Part shown: one piece after another, positions 46,810 through 55,652 of the stretch
Numbering within the stretch: the first letter of the stretch is position 1
Layout of the letters: the number at the start of each line of letters is the position of its first letter
Origin: Gilichinskyi gelida
GTDB lineage: Bacteria > Acidobacteriota > Thermoanaerobaculia > Gp7-AA8
Length of the DNA stretch: 64,000 nucleotides
NCBI GenBank assembly: GCA_038040385.1
Contig: JBBPII010000007.1
Span: forward strand, 180,346-244,345
Direction of reading: 5' to 3'
Notes under the pieces: model-generated
Told to the model about the DNA's origin: nothing
Seen by the model: the letters and a program-made list of their open reading frames with translations, nothing else
The model's database searches: none
Translations under genes and position numbers: made by a program

Positions 46810-47322
46810 ATGGCTCCATTGTACGCGAATTTCTTGAAGAACGTCACGCTCTTCACCGAGTTCGAGCCCGACGAGATGCACGCGCTCGAAGAATCTCTGG
46901 TGAGCAATCGCTATACACCCGGCGATGTCATTCTGGATGAAGGAAATGCGAACCGCGCGCTGCACATCCTCAAGAGCGGCCGGGTGCGCGTCACGCGCCG
47001 AGTCAACGACAGCGAAGTCCCATTGTGCGATCTGGTGGAGGGACAGACCTTCGGTGAGCTGTCGATCATCGAGGACGGCGTCGCCTCCGCCACGTTGCGC
47101 GCCCTGACCGACGCCGAGGTGCTCTCCATCCCCATGCAGCCGCTGGCGAGCTTCCTCCGCCAGCACCCCGCCGCCGCCGGCAAATTCTGGCGCGCCATCG
47201 CCCTCGACCTCCGCCGCCGCCTGATCCAGACCAACGACGTGGTGCGCAGTTACTTCGAGATCAATAAGGCGCTGGTCGACAATCCGACGTTTCGTGAGGC
47301 GTACGCGATGTGCAATCGATAG
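46810..47322 (+). CDS. Cyclic nucleotide-binding domain protein without HTH
   Basis: The 170-residue product is one CRP-type sensor domain: FLKNVTLFTEFEPDEMHAL, RYTPGDVILDEGNANRALHIL, GQTFGELSIIEDGVASATLRAL with the phosphate-binding FGE and a degenerate ligand loop (RAL instead of RSA), and a final dimer-type helix (FWRAIALDLRRRLIQTNDVV). No DNA-binding domain follows. It could bind a cyclic nucleotide and regulate a partner. I chose the ATG at 46810; a TTG at 46789 would add seven residues. A divergent AraC regulator lies 79 bp upstream. Confidence 0.8.
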   Translation: MAPLYANFLKNVTLFTEFEPDEMHALEESLVSNRYTPGDVILDEGNANRALHILKSGRVRVTRRVNDSEVPLCDLVEGQTFGELSIIEDGVASATLRALTDAEVLSIPMQPLASFLRQHPAAAGKFWRAIALDLRRRLIQTNDVVRSYFEINKALVDNPTFREAYAMCNR

Positions 47323-47323
47323 A

Positions 47324-47638
47324 CTATTTTCTCGTCCACCGATCCCGATCTCGAACCCGATACTTCTCCATCGCCTTCGCGAACGCCTCATCGAGATCGA
47401 TCGACAGCGAATTCGCCAGGCACACGGCGACGAAGATCACGTCGCACAGCTCGTCCTCGACGTCGTCCGCTGTCTCGCCGCTCTTCAGCTTCTTGAAGCC
47501 CACGCGATAGCTCAGCGCGCGCGCCAGCTCGCCCAGCTCCTCGGTGAGGCGGGCCAGCATCTCCAGCGGCGGGAAGTAGCCTTCCTTGAATTGCGAGATG
47601 TAGTCGTCGACGTCTTTCTGGATCGGCGCGAAGCTCAT
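47324..47638 (-). CDS. MazG-like nucleotide pyrophosphohydrolase
   Basis: The 104-residue product has the MazG/YpjD plan: SFAPIQKDVDDYISQF, LEMLARLTEELGELARALS with the metal-binding EExxE, and ETADDVEDELCDVIFVAVCLANSL with the second ExxD pair. Such enzymes hydrolyse noncanonical or excess NTPs to monophosphates. The end (YRVRDRDRWTRK) is basic. The start codon overlaps bases of the plus-strand region just before the lytic transglycosylase gene, so the two share a small divergent promoter region. It is convergent with the cyclic-nucleotide-binding gene, 1 bp apart. Confidence 0.85.
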   Translation of the reverse strand: MSFAPIQKDVDDYISQFKEGYFPPLEMLARLTEELGELARALSYRVGFKKLKSGETADDVEDELCDVIFVAVCLANSLSIDLDEAFAKAMEKYRVRDRDRWTRK

Positions 47639-47666
47639 GGTGGCAATTCTGCTACCATCGATGCCA

Positions 47667-48335
47667 ATGCGGTCGTTCTGTTTCGTCCTCACCCTGGCCA
47701 TCGTTGCGCCCGCGCAGGCGCAGGTGAACCTGGTCATCCGCGGCGACGGCACCAAAGTCATCTCCAACCTCGGGGCGCAGGGCTCGAAGAAGAGCGACTG
47801 GAACTGGCTCGCCAAACAGCGCAACCGCCGCTCGCAATACGATCCCATCATCGACCGCTACGCCATCCAGCACGGCGTCGATCCCGTCCTGGTCCGGGCG
47901 GTCATCCAGGTCGAATCGAACTTCAATCCGCGCTGCGTGTCGCACAAAGGCGCGCGGGGCCTGATGCAGCTCATGCCGGGAACCGCGAAGCGCTACGGCG
48001 TGCGCGACATCTACGACGTCGAGCAGAACATCCGGGGCGGCATCCGCTACCTCGCCGATCTGACCGAGATGTTCCCCGACGACCTGTCGCGCGCGCTCGC
48101 CGCGTACAACGCCGGCGAGAATGCCGTCATCCGCAACGGCGGCATCCCCCCCTACGAAGAGACCATGACCTACGTGAAGCGGGCGCTGACGGTCTATTAC
48201 GGCCGGCCATATGGCGCGGTGGGCTTCGCCGGCTCGCGCGGCGGCAGGAAACTGAAGGGTGGATTCAAGACCGCCTTCGCGCAGCCGCCGCTCGTTTCCG
48301 TCGTTCCCGGCATGCGCTACCTCGGCTCGCAATAG
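47667..48335 (+). CDS. Lytic transglycosylase (SLT domain)
   Basis: The 222-residue product has a signal peptide (MRSFCFVLTLAIVAPAQAQ) and a goose-type lysozyme/SLT domain: YDPIIDRYAIQHGVDPVLVRAVIQVESNFNPRCVS (cited by VRAVIQVESNFNP with the catalytic Glu), KGARGLMQLMPGTAKRYGV, NIRGGIRYLADLTEMFPDDL and ALAAYNAGENAVIR. It cleaves peptidoglycan glycan strands in the periplasm. The ATG at 47667 is favoured because TACCAT lies 8 nt upstream; two earlier ATGs (47637, 47661) are in frame. A Gly/Lys-rich tail follows the domain. Confidence 0.9.
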   Translation: MRSFCFVLTLAIVAPAQAQVNLVIRGDGTKVISNLGAQGSKKSDWNWLAKQRNRRSQYDPIIDRYAIQHGVDPVLVRAVIQVESNFNPRCVSHKGARGLMQLMPGTAKRYGVRDIYDVEQNIRGGIRYLADLTEMFPDDLSRALAAYNAGENAVIRNGGIPPYEETMTYVKRALTVYYGRPYGAVGFAGSRGGRKLKGGFKTAFAQPPLVSVVPGMRYLGSQ

Positions 48336-48342
48336 TCCACGA

Positions 48343-48348
48343 TACAAT
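48343..48348 (+). promoter_or_regulatory. -10 box (TACAAT) of the TPR-AIM24 gene
   Basis: TACAAT ends 9 nt before the ATG at 48358 with no Shine-Dalgarno between, matching the leaderless pattern seen at other genes here. Confidence 0.5.
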
Positions 48349-48357
48349 CGCGCCCCA

Positions 48358-49677
48358 ATGCCGGAGCGCGACCCCGCCGCCGCCCCACCCGCCCCGTTCG
48401 ATCAGGGAGTTTTTCTCCTCCATTACAACCGCGGCCGCGAGGCGTTTCAGGAGGGGAGATACGCCGAGGCGCGGCGGGAGCTGGAGAACGCGCAGCGGCT
48501 GCGCCGCGACGACGCCGACGTGCTCAATCTCCTCGGCCTGGTCTACTTCAAGACCAATGCGTTCCCCGAGGCGGAAGTCATCTACCGCCGCCTGGTCAAC
48601 GAGAACCCCAACGTCTTCATCCTCCACTCGAACCTCGGCCTGATCCTCTTCAAGCAGGGAAAGCTCGACGAGGCAGAGCGATACCTGCTCCGGGCCATCG
48701 AGCTGCGGCCGAACTACGCGAAGTCGCACCTCTACCTCGGCCTGCTCTATCGGCAGAAGAAGAAGTTCGCGCAGGCGCTCGAGCATCTGAAGTTCGCCGG
48801 CGCCGACAAGATCGCCCGCGAAGTGGAGGCGGAGATGCGCCCGGCCCCGCCGCCCAGCCAGGCGGCGATCACCCAGAAAATGCCGATCCCCACCCTCCCG
48901 CCGCCCAAGGCCAGAAAGGACGAGACGACGCAGAAGATCCGCGCCGTCACGCAGGAACACCTGGCCGAAGTGCGGCAACTGGTGACGCAGCCGGGGCAGG
49001 TGCCCTCACCGGCGCACACCGCCGCGCGCAAGCTGCAGGATGCCGTCGACGAGACGCAGCTCATCGAGGAGAAGCGCATCAACCTCGACCGGAAGATCGA
49101 AGGAGCATCGAAAACCTTCTCGCTGCATGACAACGGATTCCTGGAGATCAACTTCGGACGCAACGTGCACGTCAAGCGCGGCACGGTGTCGAGCTACTCG
49201 GGCAACCTGAAGTTCGTCGCCGAGTCGGGCCTCCTCGGCACCACGGCGCAGACGTTGATCAAGGCGGTGGGCCACGGCAAGATCTTCGTCTACGAGAAGG
49301 GGCGCAAGACCTTCCTGCTCGATCTGAACGAGGAGTTCATCTACGTCGAGGGGAGCAACCTCCTGGCGCTGGAGGACACGCTGACCTATCGCGTCGAGCC
49401 CATCTACGACGCGGCGTACCAGCGGAAGATCGACACAGTGAAGATCTTCGGCAGAGGCTCGCTGGCCATTTCGACCTCGATCGAGCCGCTGACCATGCGG
49501 GTGACGCGCGAGTATCCGCTGTCGATCTCCTCGAACGCGCTGGTGGCCTGGACCGGCAACCTCATCCCGACGGTGATGGACGACAAGTCCGTCGACAACG
49601 TCATGATCGAGAACGTCGGCGATGCGGGATTCAAGATCCGCTTCGAAGGCGATGGCGTGGTGGTGTCGGAACAGTAA
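48358..49677 (+). CDS. TPR protein with C-terminal AIM24 domain
   Basis: The 439-residue product has four or five TPR units (RGREAFQEGRYAEARRELENAQ, LNLLGLVYFKTNAFPEAEVIY, SNLGLILFKQGKLDEAERYL, SHLYLGLLYRQKKKFAQALEHL; residues about 20-165), a charged linker, and from about 265 an AIM24-type beta domain (LEINFGRNVHVKRGTVSSYSGN, LLGTTAQTLIKAVGHGKIFV, SNLLALEDTLTYRVEPIYD, EYPLSISSNALVAWTGNL). AIM24 domains form trimeric beta barrels of unknown role. The TPR part suggests a scaffold. Its last 47 bp overlap the convergent YfhO-like gene. Confidence 0.85.
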   Translation: MPERDPAAAPPAPFDQGVFLLHYNRGREAFQEGRYAEARRELENAQRLRRDDADVLNLLGLVYFKTNAFPEAEVIYRRLVNENPNVFILHSNLGLILFKQGKLDEAERYLLRAIELRPNYAKSHLYLGLLYRQKKKFAQALEHLKFAGADKIAREVEAEMRPAPPPSQAAITQKMPIPTLPPPKARKDETTQKIRAVTQEHLAEVRQLVTQPGQVPSPAHTAARKLQDAVDETQLIEEKRINLDRKIEGASKTFSLHDNGFLEINFGRNVHVKRGTVSSYSGNLKFVAESGLLGTTAQTLIKAVGHGKIFVYEKGRKTFLLDLNEEFIYVEGSNLLALEDTLTYRVEPIYDAAYQRKIDTVKIFGRGSLAISTSIEPLTMRVTREYPLSISSNALVAWTGNLIPTVMDDKSVDNVMIENVGDAGFKIRFEGDGVVVSEQ

Positions 49678-51679
49678 TCGCCACCAGGACGAACGCGCTG
49701 ACCAGCGCCCCCCACGCGATGAGCGGATTGCGATAGCGCATCGCCACGCGGTGTCGCCCCGCCGGCACCAGCACCGACTGGTACGCGATGTTCGCCGGCG
49801 AGACCGCGGCGTCGCGGCCGTCGATGGTGACGCGCCAGTACTTGTGGCGGGTGACGAGGATGACGAGCGGCGAGGGCGCGGCGGCCTCGACGTCGATGGT
49901 CGCGCTGTTCGGTGTCTCGCGCACCGCCAGGATGCGCGCGGACGTTCGATAGCGCCCGCCGTACGGCGTGCGGCGAACGACCAGCGGTTGCATCTGCGAG
50001 ACGTCGTCGGTCTCGCGGCGGGCCTCGTCGAAGTCGCGCCAACCGGCGACGTAGTCCGCGCCGGTGAGGGCGATGACGCGCTCCGCGCCGCCGCTGCGCT
50101 GGAAGGCGTCCATCAGATCGTGCGTGGGGAGCAGAAACGTCTCGTCGATGTCCGGCTCGAGGACGCCGCGGATGCCCCACGCTGCGGGGGTGAGCGGGCG
50201 GAGGCTGTTGCGCATCAGCCAGATGGCGGCGGCCTGCTCGTAGCGCCGGCGGTTGACGTCGTCGACCAGCCACTCGCCGCGGTGGGCGAGGGTGGCGCCG
50301 GGCGGCAGGGCGCGGGCGAGGGGCGGCGGGGTGAAGAACTCGCGCGGCAGACGCGCGGCGACTTCATTGGCGAAGGGGGCGAGGTCGGCGACGAGCAGGA
50401 CGAGCGCGGCGACGGGCGGCCATCGCCGCCAGAGGACGACGGCCCACGCGGCGGCGAGGAGGGCAGTGATGCGAACGGGGGCGAAGACCACCGCTGTACC
50501 AGTGGCCACTATAGTGATGGCCACCATAGTAAACAGTACCGCCCGGCGGATGCGCTCGTCGCCGTCGAGCAAACGGTCGGCAACGACCGCGGCGAAGACG
50601 ATCATCGCCACCACGCCCATGGCCGCGAACTTCTCCGGATAGCGGATCGAGCGCAGTCCGATCGCGTAAAAGAGTCGAAACGGTACGCCGATGGCGAAGA
50701 GGTACGACGTGGCAGCGATGGCCAGAAACGCCACGCTCCCCCGCACCCGCGCGACGGCGCCGCCGATGGCGAAGACCGCGGCGAACAGTCCGCAGTAGAT
50801 GCTGATGAGGTACGGCAGTCCGCGCGGAAAGAACCGCGACCCCCAGAACGCGCGCGCCTCGGGGTTGGGGATCCCGAAGGCGTGGGGCGTCAGCAACTCG
50901 ACCGGCCGGATGGCAGGCATGCTGTAGTCGATCACCACGTGATACGAGAAGCCGCGCGCGCGCGCCGAGTCGCGGACATGGTCGACCATCGTCAGGAGCT
51001 GCACGGCCGACAGGAGCACGACCGTGGCCAGCAGGAGGAGGACGAAACGCAGCGAGCGGCGGTCGACGATCCACGCCCCGACGGCGATGAGCGCCCACAG
51101 TTGCCCGAGCGCCACCGGCTCGGCGACCAGCATCGGCATGGCCAGGATCACCGCGGCGACGGCCAGCGTCCTCCGCGACGGCGCGCGCACGAACCGCAGC
51201 GCCGCCCACCCTCCCAACCCCGCCCAGCTCCAGACAAAGAACGTCGGCAGATTGGTCATCGTGCCGAGGAGCAGTCCGCCCATGCCGAACGAGAGCGCGC
51301 CTGCCAACGCCGCTCCCGGCCGCAGCGGCAGCGCGCGGAGCAGCGCGTACATCCCGAGCAGCGCGAGGTAGACGTGAACGAGGATGTGCAGCGCAAAACC
51401 GCGGTCGTAGTCGCCGAGGAAGATGAGCCACTGCGGCGGATAGAAGATTTCGTACGCCGGATTCGCCGCCATCGGCTGCCCGCCGGCGAAGAAGGGATTC
51501 CAGTATGGGAACTCGCCGGCGGCCACCACCGCGCGCACGGCGCTCTTCATCGGGAAGTGGTAGCGGTAGAGATCGCGGATGTAGAAGTTGGTGCCGAGGA
51601 TCAAGACGTCCGCGAAGAGAGCGGTGGGGATGGCGACGAGAAGCAGGACGCACCAGAGGTCGGCGCGCCGTCCGGTCAT
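49631..51679 (-). CDS. YfhO-like polytopic membrane protein
   Basis: The 682-residue product has about a dozen membrane helices. The start (LLLVAIPTALFADVLILGTNFYIRDLYRYHFPM, cited by IPTALFADVLILG and FYIRDLYRYHFP), GEFPYWNPFFAGGQPMAANPAYEIFYPPQW (cited by YWNPFFAGGQPMAANP) and NPLLW-like loops follow the YfhO/GT-C plan, with Asp in the first loop. The soluble C-terminus (TPYGGRYRTSARILAVRETP, RHKYWRVTIDGRDAAVSPAN, PAGRHRVAMRYRNP) is typical of YfhO. YfhO proteins glycosylate lipoteichoic acid or other surface polymers; the substrate here is unknown. A CTATAGT-type motif lies inside (50509). Confidence 0.82.
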   Translation of the reverse strand: MTGRRADLWCVLLLVAIPTALFADVLILGTNFYIRDLYRYHFPMKSAVRAVVAAGEFPYWNPFFAGGQPMAANPAYEIFYPPQWLIFLGDYDRGFALHILVHVYLALLGMYALLRALPLRPGAALAGALSFGMGGLLLGTMTNLPTFFVWSWAGLGGWAALRFVRAPSRRTLAVAAVILAMPMLVAEPVALGQLWALIAVGAWIVDRRSLRFVLLLLATVVLLSAVQLLTMVDHVRDSARARGFSYHVVIDYSMPAIRPVELLTPHAFGIPNPEARAFWGSRFFPRGLPYLISIYCGLFAAVFAIGGAVARVRGSVAFLAIAATSYLFAIGVPFRLFYAIGLRSIRYPEKFAAMGVVAMIVFAAVVADRLLDGDERIRRAVLFTMVAITIVATGTAVVFAPVRITALLAAAWAVVLWRRWPPVAALVLLVADLAPFANEVAARLPREFFTPPPLARALPPGATLAHRGEWLVDDVNRRRYEQAAAIWLMRNSLRPLTPAAWGIRGVLEPDIDETFLLPTHDLMDAFQRSGGAERVIALTGADYVAGWRDFDEARRETDDVSQMQPLVVRRTPYGGRYRTSARILAVRETPNSATIDVEAAAPSPLVILVTRHKYWRVTIDGRDAAVSPANIAYQSVLVPAGRHRVAMRYRNPLIAWGALVSAFVLVAITVPTPPRHRLRSGS
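50509..50529. other. CTATAGT-N7-ACNATAG motif in the YfhO-like gene
   Basis: A 21-bp relative of the motifs at 5804 and 62010 with one arm mismatch (ACCATAG). It encodes part of a membrane helix with the codons ACT ATG GTG GCC ATC ACT ATA. Confidence 0.45.
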
Positions 51680-51691
51680 GCGTGAGGCTCC

Positions 51692-51764
51692 GTCATCCTG
51701 AGCCGCGAAGACGGCGAAGGATCTGGGCGGTGCGGCGGAGATCCTTCGCTGCGCTCAGGATGAC
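51692..51764. repeat. GTCATCCTGAG...CTCAGGATGAC palindromic repeat
   Basis: Arms GTCATCCTGAG and CTCAGGATGAC, with inner CGAAGGATCT and AGATCCTTCG, form a 73-bp hairpin between two minus-strand genes. A related element lies at 55558. Confidence 0.85.
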
Positions 51765-51773
51765 GACGGGTAT

Positions 51774-52565
51774 TCACCCTCCCAGTCCCATCATTTTGAA
51801 CAGGACGGGGATGATCACGAAGAGCTGAATGGCGTCGAACACGCCGTGCGCCACGATGCCGGGGATGAGGTTCTTGGTCCGGTAAAACGTGAAGCCGATG
51901 ATGAGCGAGATGACGAATACGCCGATCAGCAGCAGCGGCTGTCCCAGTCCGGAATGGGCGATGGCGAAGAGCGTCGTCGAGACGAGCAGCCCCACGCGCT
52001 TCTGCAGCCAGCCGCGGAAGAACGCCTCCTCCACGGTCATCGCCGAGAGGACGATCGTCGCCTTCTTCCACAGCGGCAGCGCCGCCATGTAGCCGATCAT
52101 CGGCGAAGGCTGCGGGTTCTTCGGAATCAGCCCGGCGGCGCTGAGGAGCAGGCCGATCACCAGCGCCACCATCAGCGTGAACATCCAGCCGCCGAAGCCG
52201 ACCGCGAGTCCCGTCATCACCGCCTCGCCCGGTCGCTCGGGTTGGATGTTGAGGTACTCGTGGAGCCGCGGCCGTCCGGTCAGCAGCCACCAGACGATGA
52301 GGAAGACAATCAGGATCCAGTGCAACGCGAAGAGGCGGTAGAACGGTGTCGACGCCAGCTCCTTCGCCGTCGGCGTCTTCAGCGAGGAGCCGGTGACCAG
52401 CAACGCGATGACCAGCAAGAAGAGACCGAGCCAGACGTAGGCGGCGATCTTCGCCAGCCGCGAAGGAAAGCGGTCGACCGACAGCAGGTTGTAGCGCTCG
52501 TTGAGCAGGATGATGGCGACGTAGACGATGGCGATCGCCGCGAGCGGCAGGATGAACGGACTCAC
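51774..52565 (-). CDS. CPBP family intramembrane glutamic protease
   Basis: The 263-residue product has about eight membrane helices and the CPBP (Rce1/Abi) signature: IVLSAMTVEEAFFRGWLQKR with the catalytic EExxxR, LFAIAHSGLGQP with the first His, and PGIVAHGVFDAIQL with the second His/Asn-type motif. Such enzymes cleave or bind prenylated or membrane peptides, and some process bacteriocins or confer immunity. The start is a GTG overlapping the molybdopterin oxidoreductase stop (GTGA), so the two are co-translated. No CAAX-like peptide is near. Confidence 0.85.
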   Translation of the reverse strand: MSPFILPLAAIAIVYVAIILLNERYNLLSVDRFPSRLAKIAAYVWLGLFLLVIALLVTGSSLKTPTAKELASTPFYRLFALHWILIVFLIVWWLLTGRPRLHEYLNIQPERPGEAVMTGLAVGFGGWMFTLMVALVIGLLLSAAGLIPKNPQPSPMIGYMAALPLWKKATIVLSAMTVEEAFFRGWLQKRVGLLVSTTLFAIAHSGLGQPLLLIGVFVISLIIGFTFYRTKNLIPGIVAHGVFDAIQLFVIIPVLFKMMGLGG

Positions 52566-54628
52566 CCGCCGGCCCTCGTCACCTCGACGAGGTTGTCGAA
52601 GAACGTCGCCCCGCCGCCGAGGTCCGTCAGGGCCTGCGACGTGGTGTGGTTGGCGTTCCGGCCGTCGTCGGTGAGCTTTCCCCACCAGATCGACGGCGCG
52701 AAGACCACACCCGGCCGCACGCGATCGGTCACCACCGCCTCCGCGCTGAACGATCCTCGGTCGTTGAAAATCGTGACCCGCTCCCCTTCGGCGATGCCGC
52801 GCGCGACGGCGTCGGTGGCGTGAATCTCCAGCGTCGGCTTGCCGGCGGATCGCCGCAGCGAGGCGACGTTGACGAAGGTGGAGTTGAGAAACGCGTGCGC
52901 GGGCGGGGAGAGAAGCGCCAGGGGGAAGCGCCGCGCCAGCTCGGGGACGCGCTCCTCCGACTCGTGCGGCGGGATGTACAGCGGCAGTGGGTCGATGCCG
53001 AGGGCGGCGACGCCCGCCGACTCGATCTCGATCTTTCCGCTCGGCGTCGGCAATCGCACGCCGAGCGGGAAGGGGAGGTGCGGCGTCGGGACGTTGAGGC
53101 GCATCCAGCTCTTCTCGCGCAGGGCGTCGAGGGTGATGCCGCGCATGGTCTCGCCGCCGCCGGTCAGCGCGGCGCGCATCATCTCCTCGTCGCTCTCCCG
53201 CAGGTACGGATCGTCGAACCCACAGGCCGCGGCGAGGCGGCGGAAGATCTCCGCGTTCGGCAGCGACTCGCCGAGCGGCTCGATCGAGCGCGGGTTGAAC
53301 ATCATGTAGAGGTGCCCGTACGCCTTGTGCAGGTCTTCGTGCTCGAGCTGGGTGGTGGCGGGGAGCAGGACGTCGGCGTAGTCGGCGGTGTCGGTCTGGA
53401 AATGCTCGAGGACGACGGTGAAGAGGTCGTCGCGCCGGAAGCCGCGCAGGACGCGCTCGCGATCGGGCGCGATCGACGCGGGGTTGGAGTCGTAGACGAC
53501 GATGGCCTTGACCGGCGGATCGCCGGTCTCGGTCAGCGCCTCGCCGAGCCGGGTCATGTTGATGGTGCGGGCGCCGTTGCCGATGTCGGTCCGCTCCAGC
53601 GCCGCCTTGTTGTACTCGAACGTTCCCGACGATGAGAGCTGGCATCCGCCGCCGGCGTCGTTCCAGGCGCCGGTGACCGCGGGGAGGATGGAGATGGCGC
53701 GCACCGCGGAGCCGCCGCCGGCGTGGCGCTGCAGGCCGTAGTTGAGACGAATGAACGACGGTCTCGTCGTGCCGTACAGCGCGCCGAGGCGCTCGACGGT
53801 TTCCACCGGCAGGCGGCAGATCCCCGCCACGCGTTCCGGCGGATACTCGCTGAGGACGCGATCGCGCAGCTTTTCCCAGCCGAACGTCATCTGGTCAAGA
53901 TATTGACGATCTTCGCGGCCGTCGCGGAAGACGACGTGCATCATGCCGAGGGCCAGGGCGGCGTCGGTGCCGGGGCGGAGGGGGACGTGCTCGTCGCACG
54001 CGTCCGCGGTGCGGGTGCGCAACGGATCGATGCAGATCGTCGTCGCGCCGTTGTCCTTGGCCTTGCGGATGAACGGCCAGAGGTGCGGGTTGGACGTCAG
54101 GGTGTTCGTGCCCCACAGGATGATCAGCTTCGCCTGGTCGACGGTCTCCGGATCGGTCCCCATCCTTGTCCCGTACGTCAGCATCAGCGCCTCGATGCCG
54201 GCGCTGGCGCAGATGGTCCGGTCGAGAAACGACGCGCCGATGCGCCGGAAGAAGCGGCTGGCCATCGCCTCGCTCTGGATCAGCCCGAGCGTGCCGCCGT
54301 ACGAGTAGGGGAGGATGGCCTGCGGCCCGTCGGGGGAGTCGATGATGGCTTTGAGCCGCGCCGCGATCAGGGACAGCGCCTCGTCCCACGTCGCACGGCG
54401 GAACTTCCCTTCGCCTTTCGCGCCGGTGCGAATCTGCGGATAGAGCAGTCGGTCGGGGTGGTAGGTGCGCTCCAGGTACTTCGCCACCTTCGTGCAGAGG
54501 AACCCCTGCGTGAACGGGTGGTCTTTGTCGCCGGCCATTTTGACGGCCCGTCCCTCTTCGACCGTGACCAGCATCGCGCAGGTGTCGGGACAGTCGTGCG
54601 GGCAGACGGCGCGGATGACCTCGGGCAT
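52562..54628 (-). CDS. Molybdopterin-dependent oxidoreductase with N-terminal [4Fe-4S] site
   Basis: The 688-residue enzyme belongs to the DMSO-reductase superfamily. A cluster site CPHDCPDTC (Cys9, 13, 17) and Cys45 in GFLCTK bind a [4Fe-4S] cluster. Then GAKGEGKFRRATWDEALSLI (cited by FRRATWDEALSLI), GGTLGLIQSEAMASRFFRRIG, LIILWGTNTLTSNPHLWPFI and a C-terminal molybdopterin-binding half (IEIHATDAVARGIAEGERV, SQALTDLGGGATFFDNLVEV). There is no Tat signal, so it is probably cytoplasmic. The substrate is unknown; partner subunits are not adjacent. I chose the ATG at 54626-54628, just before the cluster site. Confidence 0.9.
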   Translation of the reverse strand: MPEVIRAVCPHDCPDTCAMLVTVEEGRAVKMAGDKDHPFTQGFLCTKVAKYLERTYHPDRLLYPQIRTGAKGEGKFRRATWDEALSLIAARLKAIIDSPDGPQAILPYSYGGTLGLIQSEAMASRFFRRIGASFLDRTICASAGIEALMLTYGTRMGTDPETVDQAKLIILWGTNTLTSNPHLWPFIRKAKDNGATTICIDPLRTRTADACDEHVPLRPGTDAALALGMMHVVFRDGREDRQYLDQMTFGWEKLRDRVLSEYPPERVAGICRLPVETVERLGALYGTTRPSFIRLNYGLQRHAGGGSAVRAISILPAVTGAWNDAGGGCQLSSSGTFEYNKAALERTDIGNGARTINMTRLGEALTETGDPPVKAIVVYDSNPASIAPDRERVLRGFRRDDLFTVVLEHFQTDTADYADVLLPATTQLEHEDLHKAYGHLYMMFNPRSIEPLGESLPNAEIFRRLAAACGFDDPYLRESDEEMMRAALTGGGETMRGITLDALREKSWMRLNVPTPHLPFPLGVRLPTPSGKIEIESAGVAALGIDPLPLYIPPHESEERVPELARRFPLALLSPPAHAFLNSTFVNVASLRRSAGKPTLEIHATDAVARGIAEGERVTIFNDRGSFSAEAVVTDRVRPGVVFAPSIWWGKLTDDGRNANHTTSQALTDLGGGATFFDNLVEVTRAGG
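53894..53907. other. GTCAA-N4-TTGAC motif in the molybdopterin enzyme gene
   Basis: GTCAAGATATTGAC encodes RQYLD on the minus strand with codons CGT CAA TAT CTT GAC. Confidence 0.55.
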
Positions 54629-54704
54629 GGTAGAAGAGGAGTCTATCCTCGGTGGCGCCGGTAGGGGCATAATTGCCGCCACAAATCCAACCGGAGGAGC
54701 GAAC

Positions 54705-55550
54705 ATGAAGCTACGAGTGTGGGCAATTCTTTGTGTGCTGTTGACGGTCGCGCCGCTGTATGCCGCGCAACCGGAGCGTTGCGGTACGAGGCAGCCGGGC
54801 GACGAAGAGATCGCGCAGATCGAAACGGCCATTGCGAAGGGAACCAAGGGGAAGGCATCCGCGATCGTGGACGTGTGGGTGCACGTCATCACGCAGGGCG
54901 CGGGCTTCGCCAACGGCGACCTCTCCGACACCATGATCCGCGATCAGATCCGGGTGCTGAACGAGTCGTACAACGGTCGGACCGGCGGCGCGAACACCGG
55001 CTTCGGGTTCAACCTGGCGGGCGTTACCCGCACCACGAACGCAACGTGGTTCACTCAATTGGTGACCAATTTCTCAGTCGAACTGGAAGCGAAGGCGGCG
55101 CTCCGCCGCGGCGGCAATGGAACGCTGAACATCTATACGGTCGACGGCGGCCCTTACCTCGGGTTCGCATACTTCCCGTCGATCCTCACGTATCCGCAGT
55201 ACGCGATTCTCGATGGCGTCGTCCTCGACTGGCGCTCGCTGCCCGGCGGCACGTTCGCGATCTACAGTGAAGGCGACACCGCCACGCACGAAGTCGGTCA
55301 CTGGCTCGCGCTCTACCACACCTTCCAGGGCAAGTGCAGCCAGAAGAACGACTACATCGCCGATACGCCGGCCGAGTTCAGCCCCGCGTTCAATTGCCCC
55401 GTCGGCCGCGACACCTGTACCGGCGCGTCGCAAGCGGGCCTCGATCCGATCTTCAACTTCATGGACTACTCGCAGGACTCGTGCATGTTCGAGTTCACGG
55501 CCGGCCAGACCGTCCGCATGCAGGCGGCGTGGACGGCGTTCCGCAACTGA
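54705..55550 (+). CDS. M43 (pappalysin/cytophagalysin-like) secreted metalloprotease
   Basis: The 281-residue product has a signal peptide (MKLRVWAILCVLLTVAPLYA) after a GGAGGAG site. The zinc motif is HEVGHWLALYHTF near residue 195 (HExxHxxxxxH), followed by CSQKNDYIADTPAEFSPAFNCP and the Met-turn FNFMDYSQDSCMFEFTAGQ. The N-terminal part (VDVWVHVITQGAGFANGDLS, QIRVLNESYNGRTGG, FGFNLAGVTRTTNATW) is the typical M43 prelude. The Gly usually found in HExxHxxGxxH is Ala here. Disulfides are likely from the paired Cys. It has a CATAAT -10-like box at 54667 and a normal leader. Confidence 0.9.
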   Translation: MKLRVWAILCVLLTVAPLYAAQPERCGTRQPGDEEIAQIETAIAKGTKGKASAIVDVWVHVITQGAGFANGDLSDTMIRDQIRVLNESYNGRTGGANTGFGFNLAGVTRTTNATWFTQLVTNFSVELEAKAALRRGGNGTLNIYTVDGGPYLGFAYFPSILTYPQYAILDGVVLDWRSLPGGTFAIYSEGDTATHEVGHWLALYHTFQGKCSQKNDYIADTPAEFSPAFNCPVGRDTCTGASQAGLDPIFNFMDYSQDSCMFEFTAGQTVRMQAAWTAFRN

Positions 55551-55557
55551 GCTTACG

Positions 55558-55646
55558 TTTATCCCGAGCGAAGCGAGGGATCTGGTGCCCATGTGCGCTG
55601 CGCAGGTGGGCGCCAGATCCTTCGGCGCTTCGCGCCTCAGGATAAA
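55558..55646. repeat. TTTATCC-GAGCGAAGCG palindromic repeat
   Basis: TTTATCC...GGATCTGG pairs with CCAGATCC...GGATAAA around an inner GAGCGAAGCG/CGCTTCGCGC. It lies between convergent genes and is a relative of the element at 51692. Confidence 0.85.
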
Positions 55647-55652
55647 TTTGGG

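Noticed and set aside
52562..54628. Selenocysteine in the molybdopterin oxidoreductase
   Set aside because: The frame has no in-frame TGA and the active-site region (IQSEAMASRFF) shows no Cys/Sec position interrupted by a stop.
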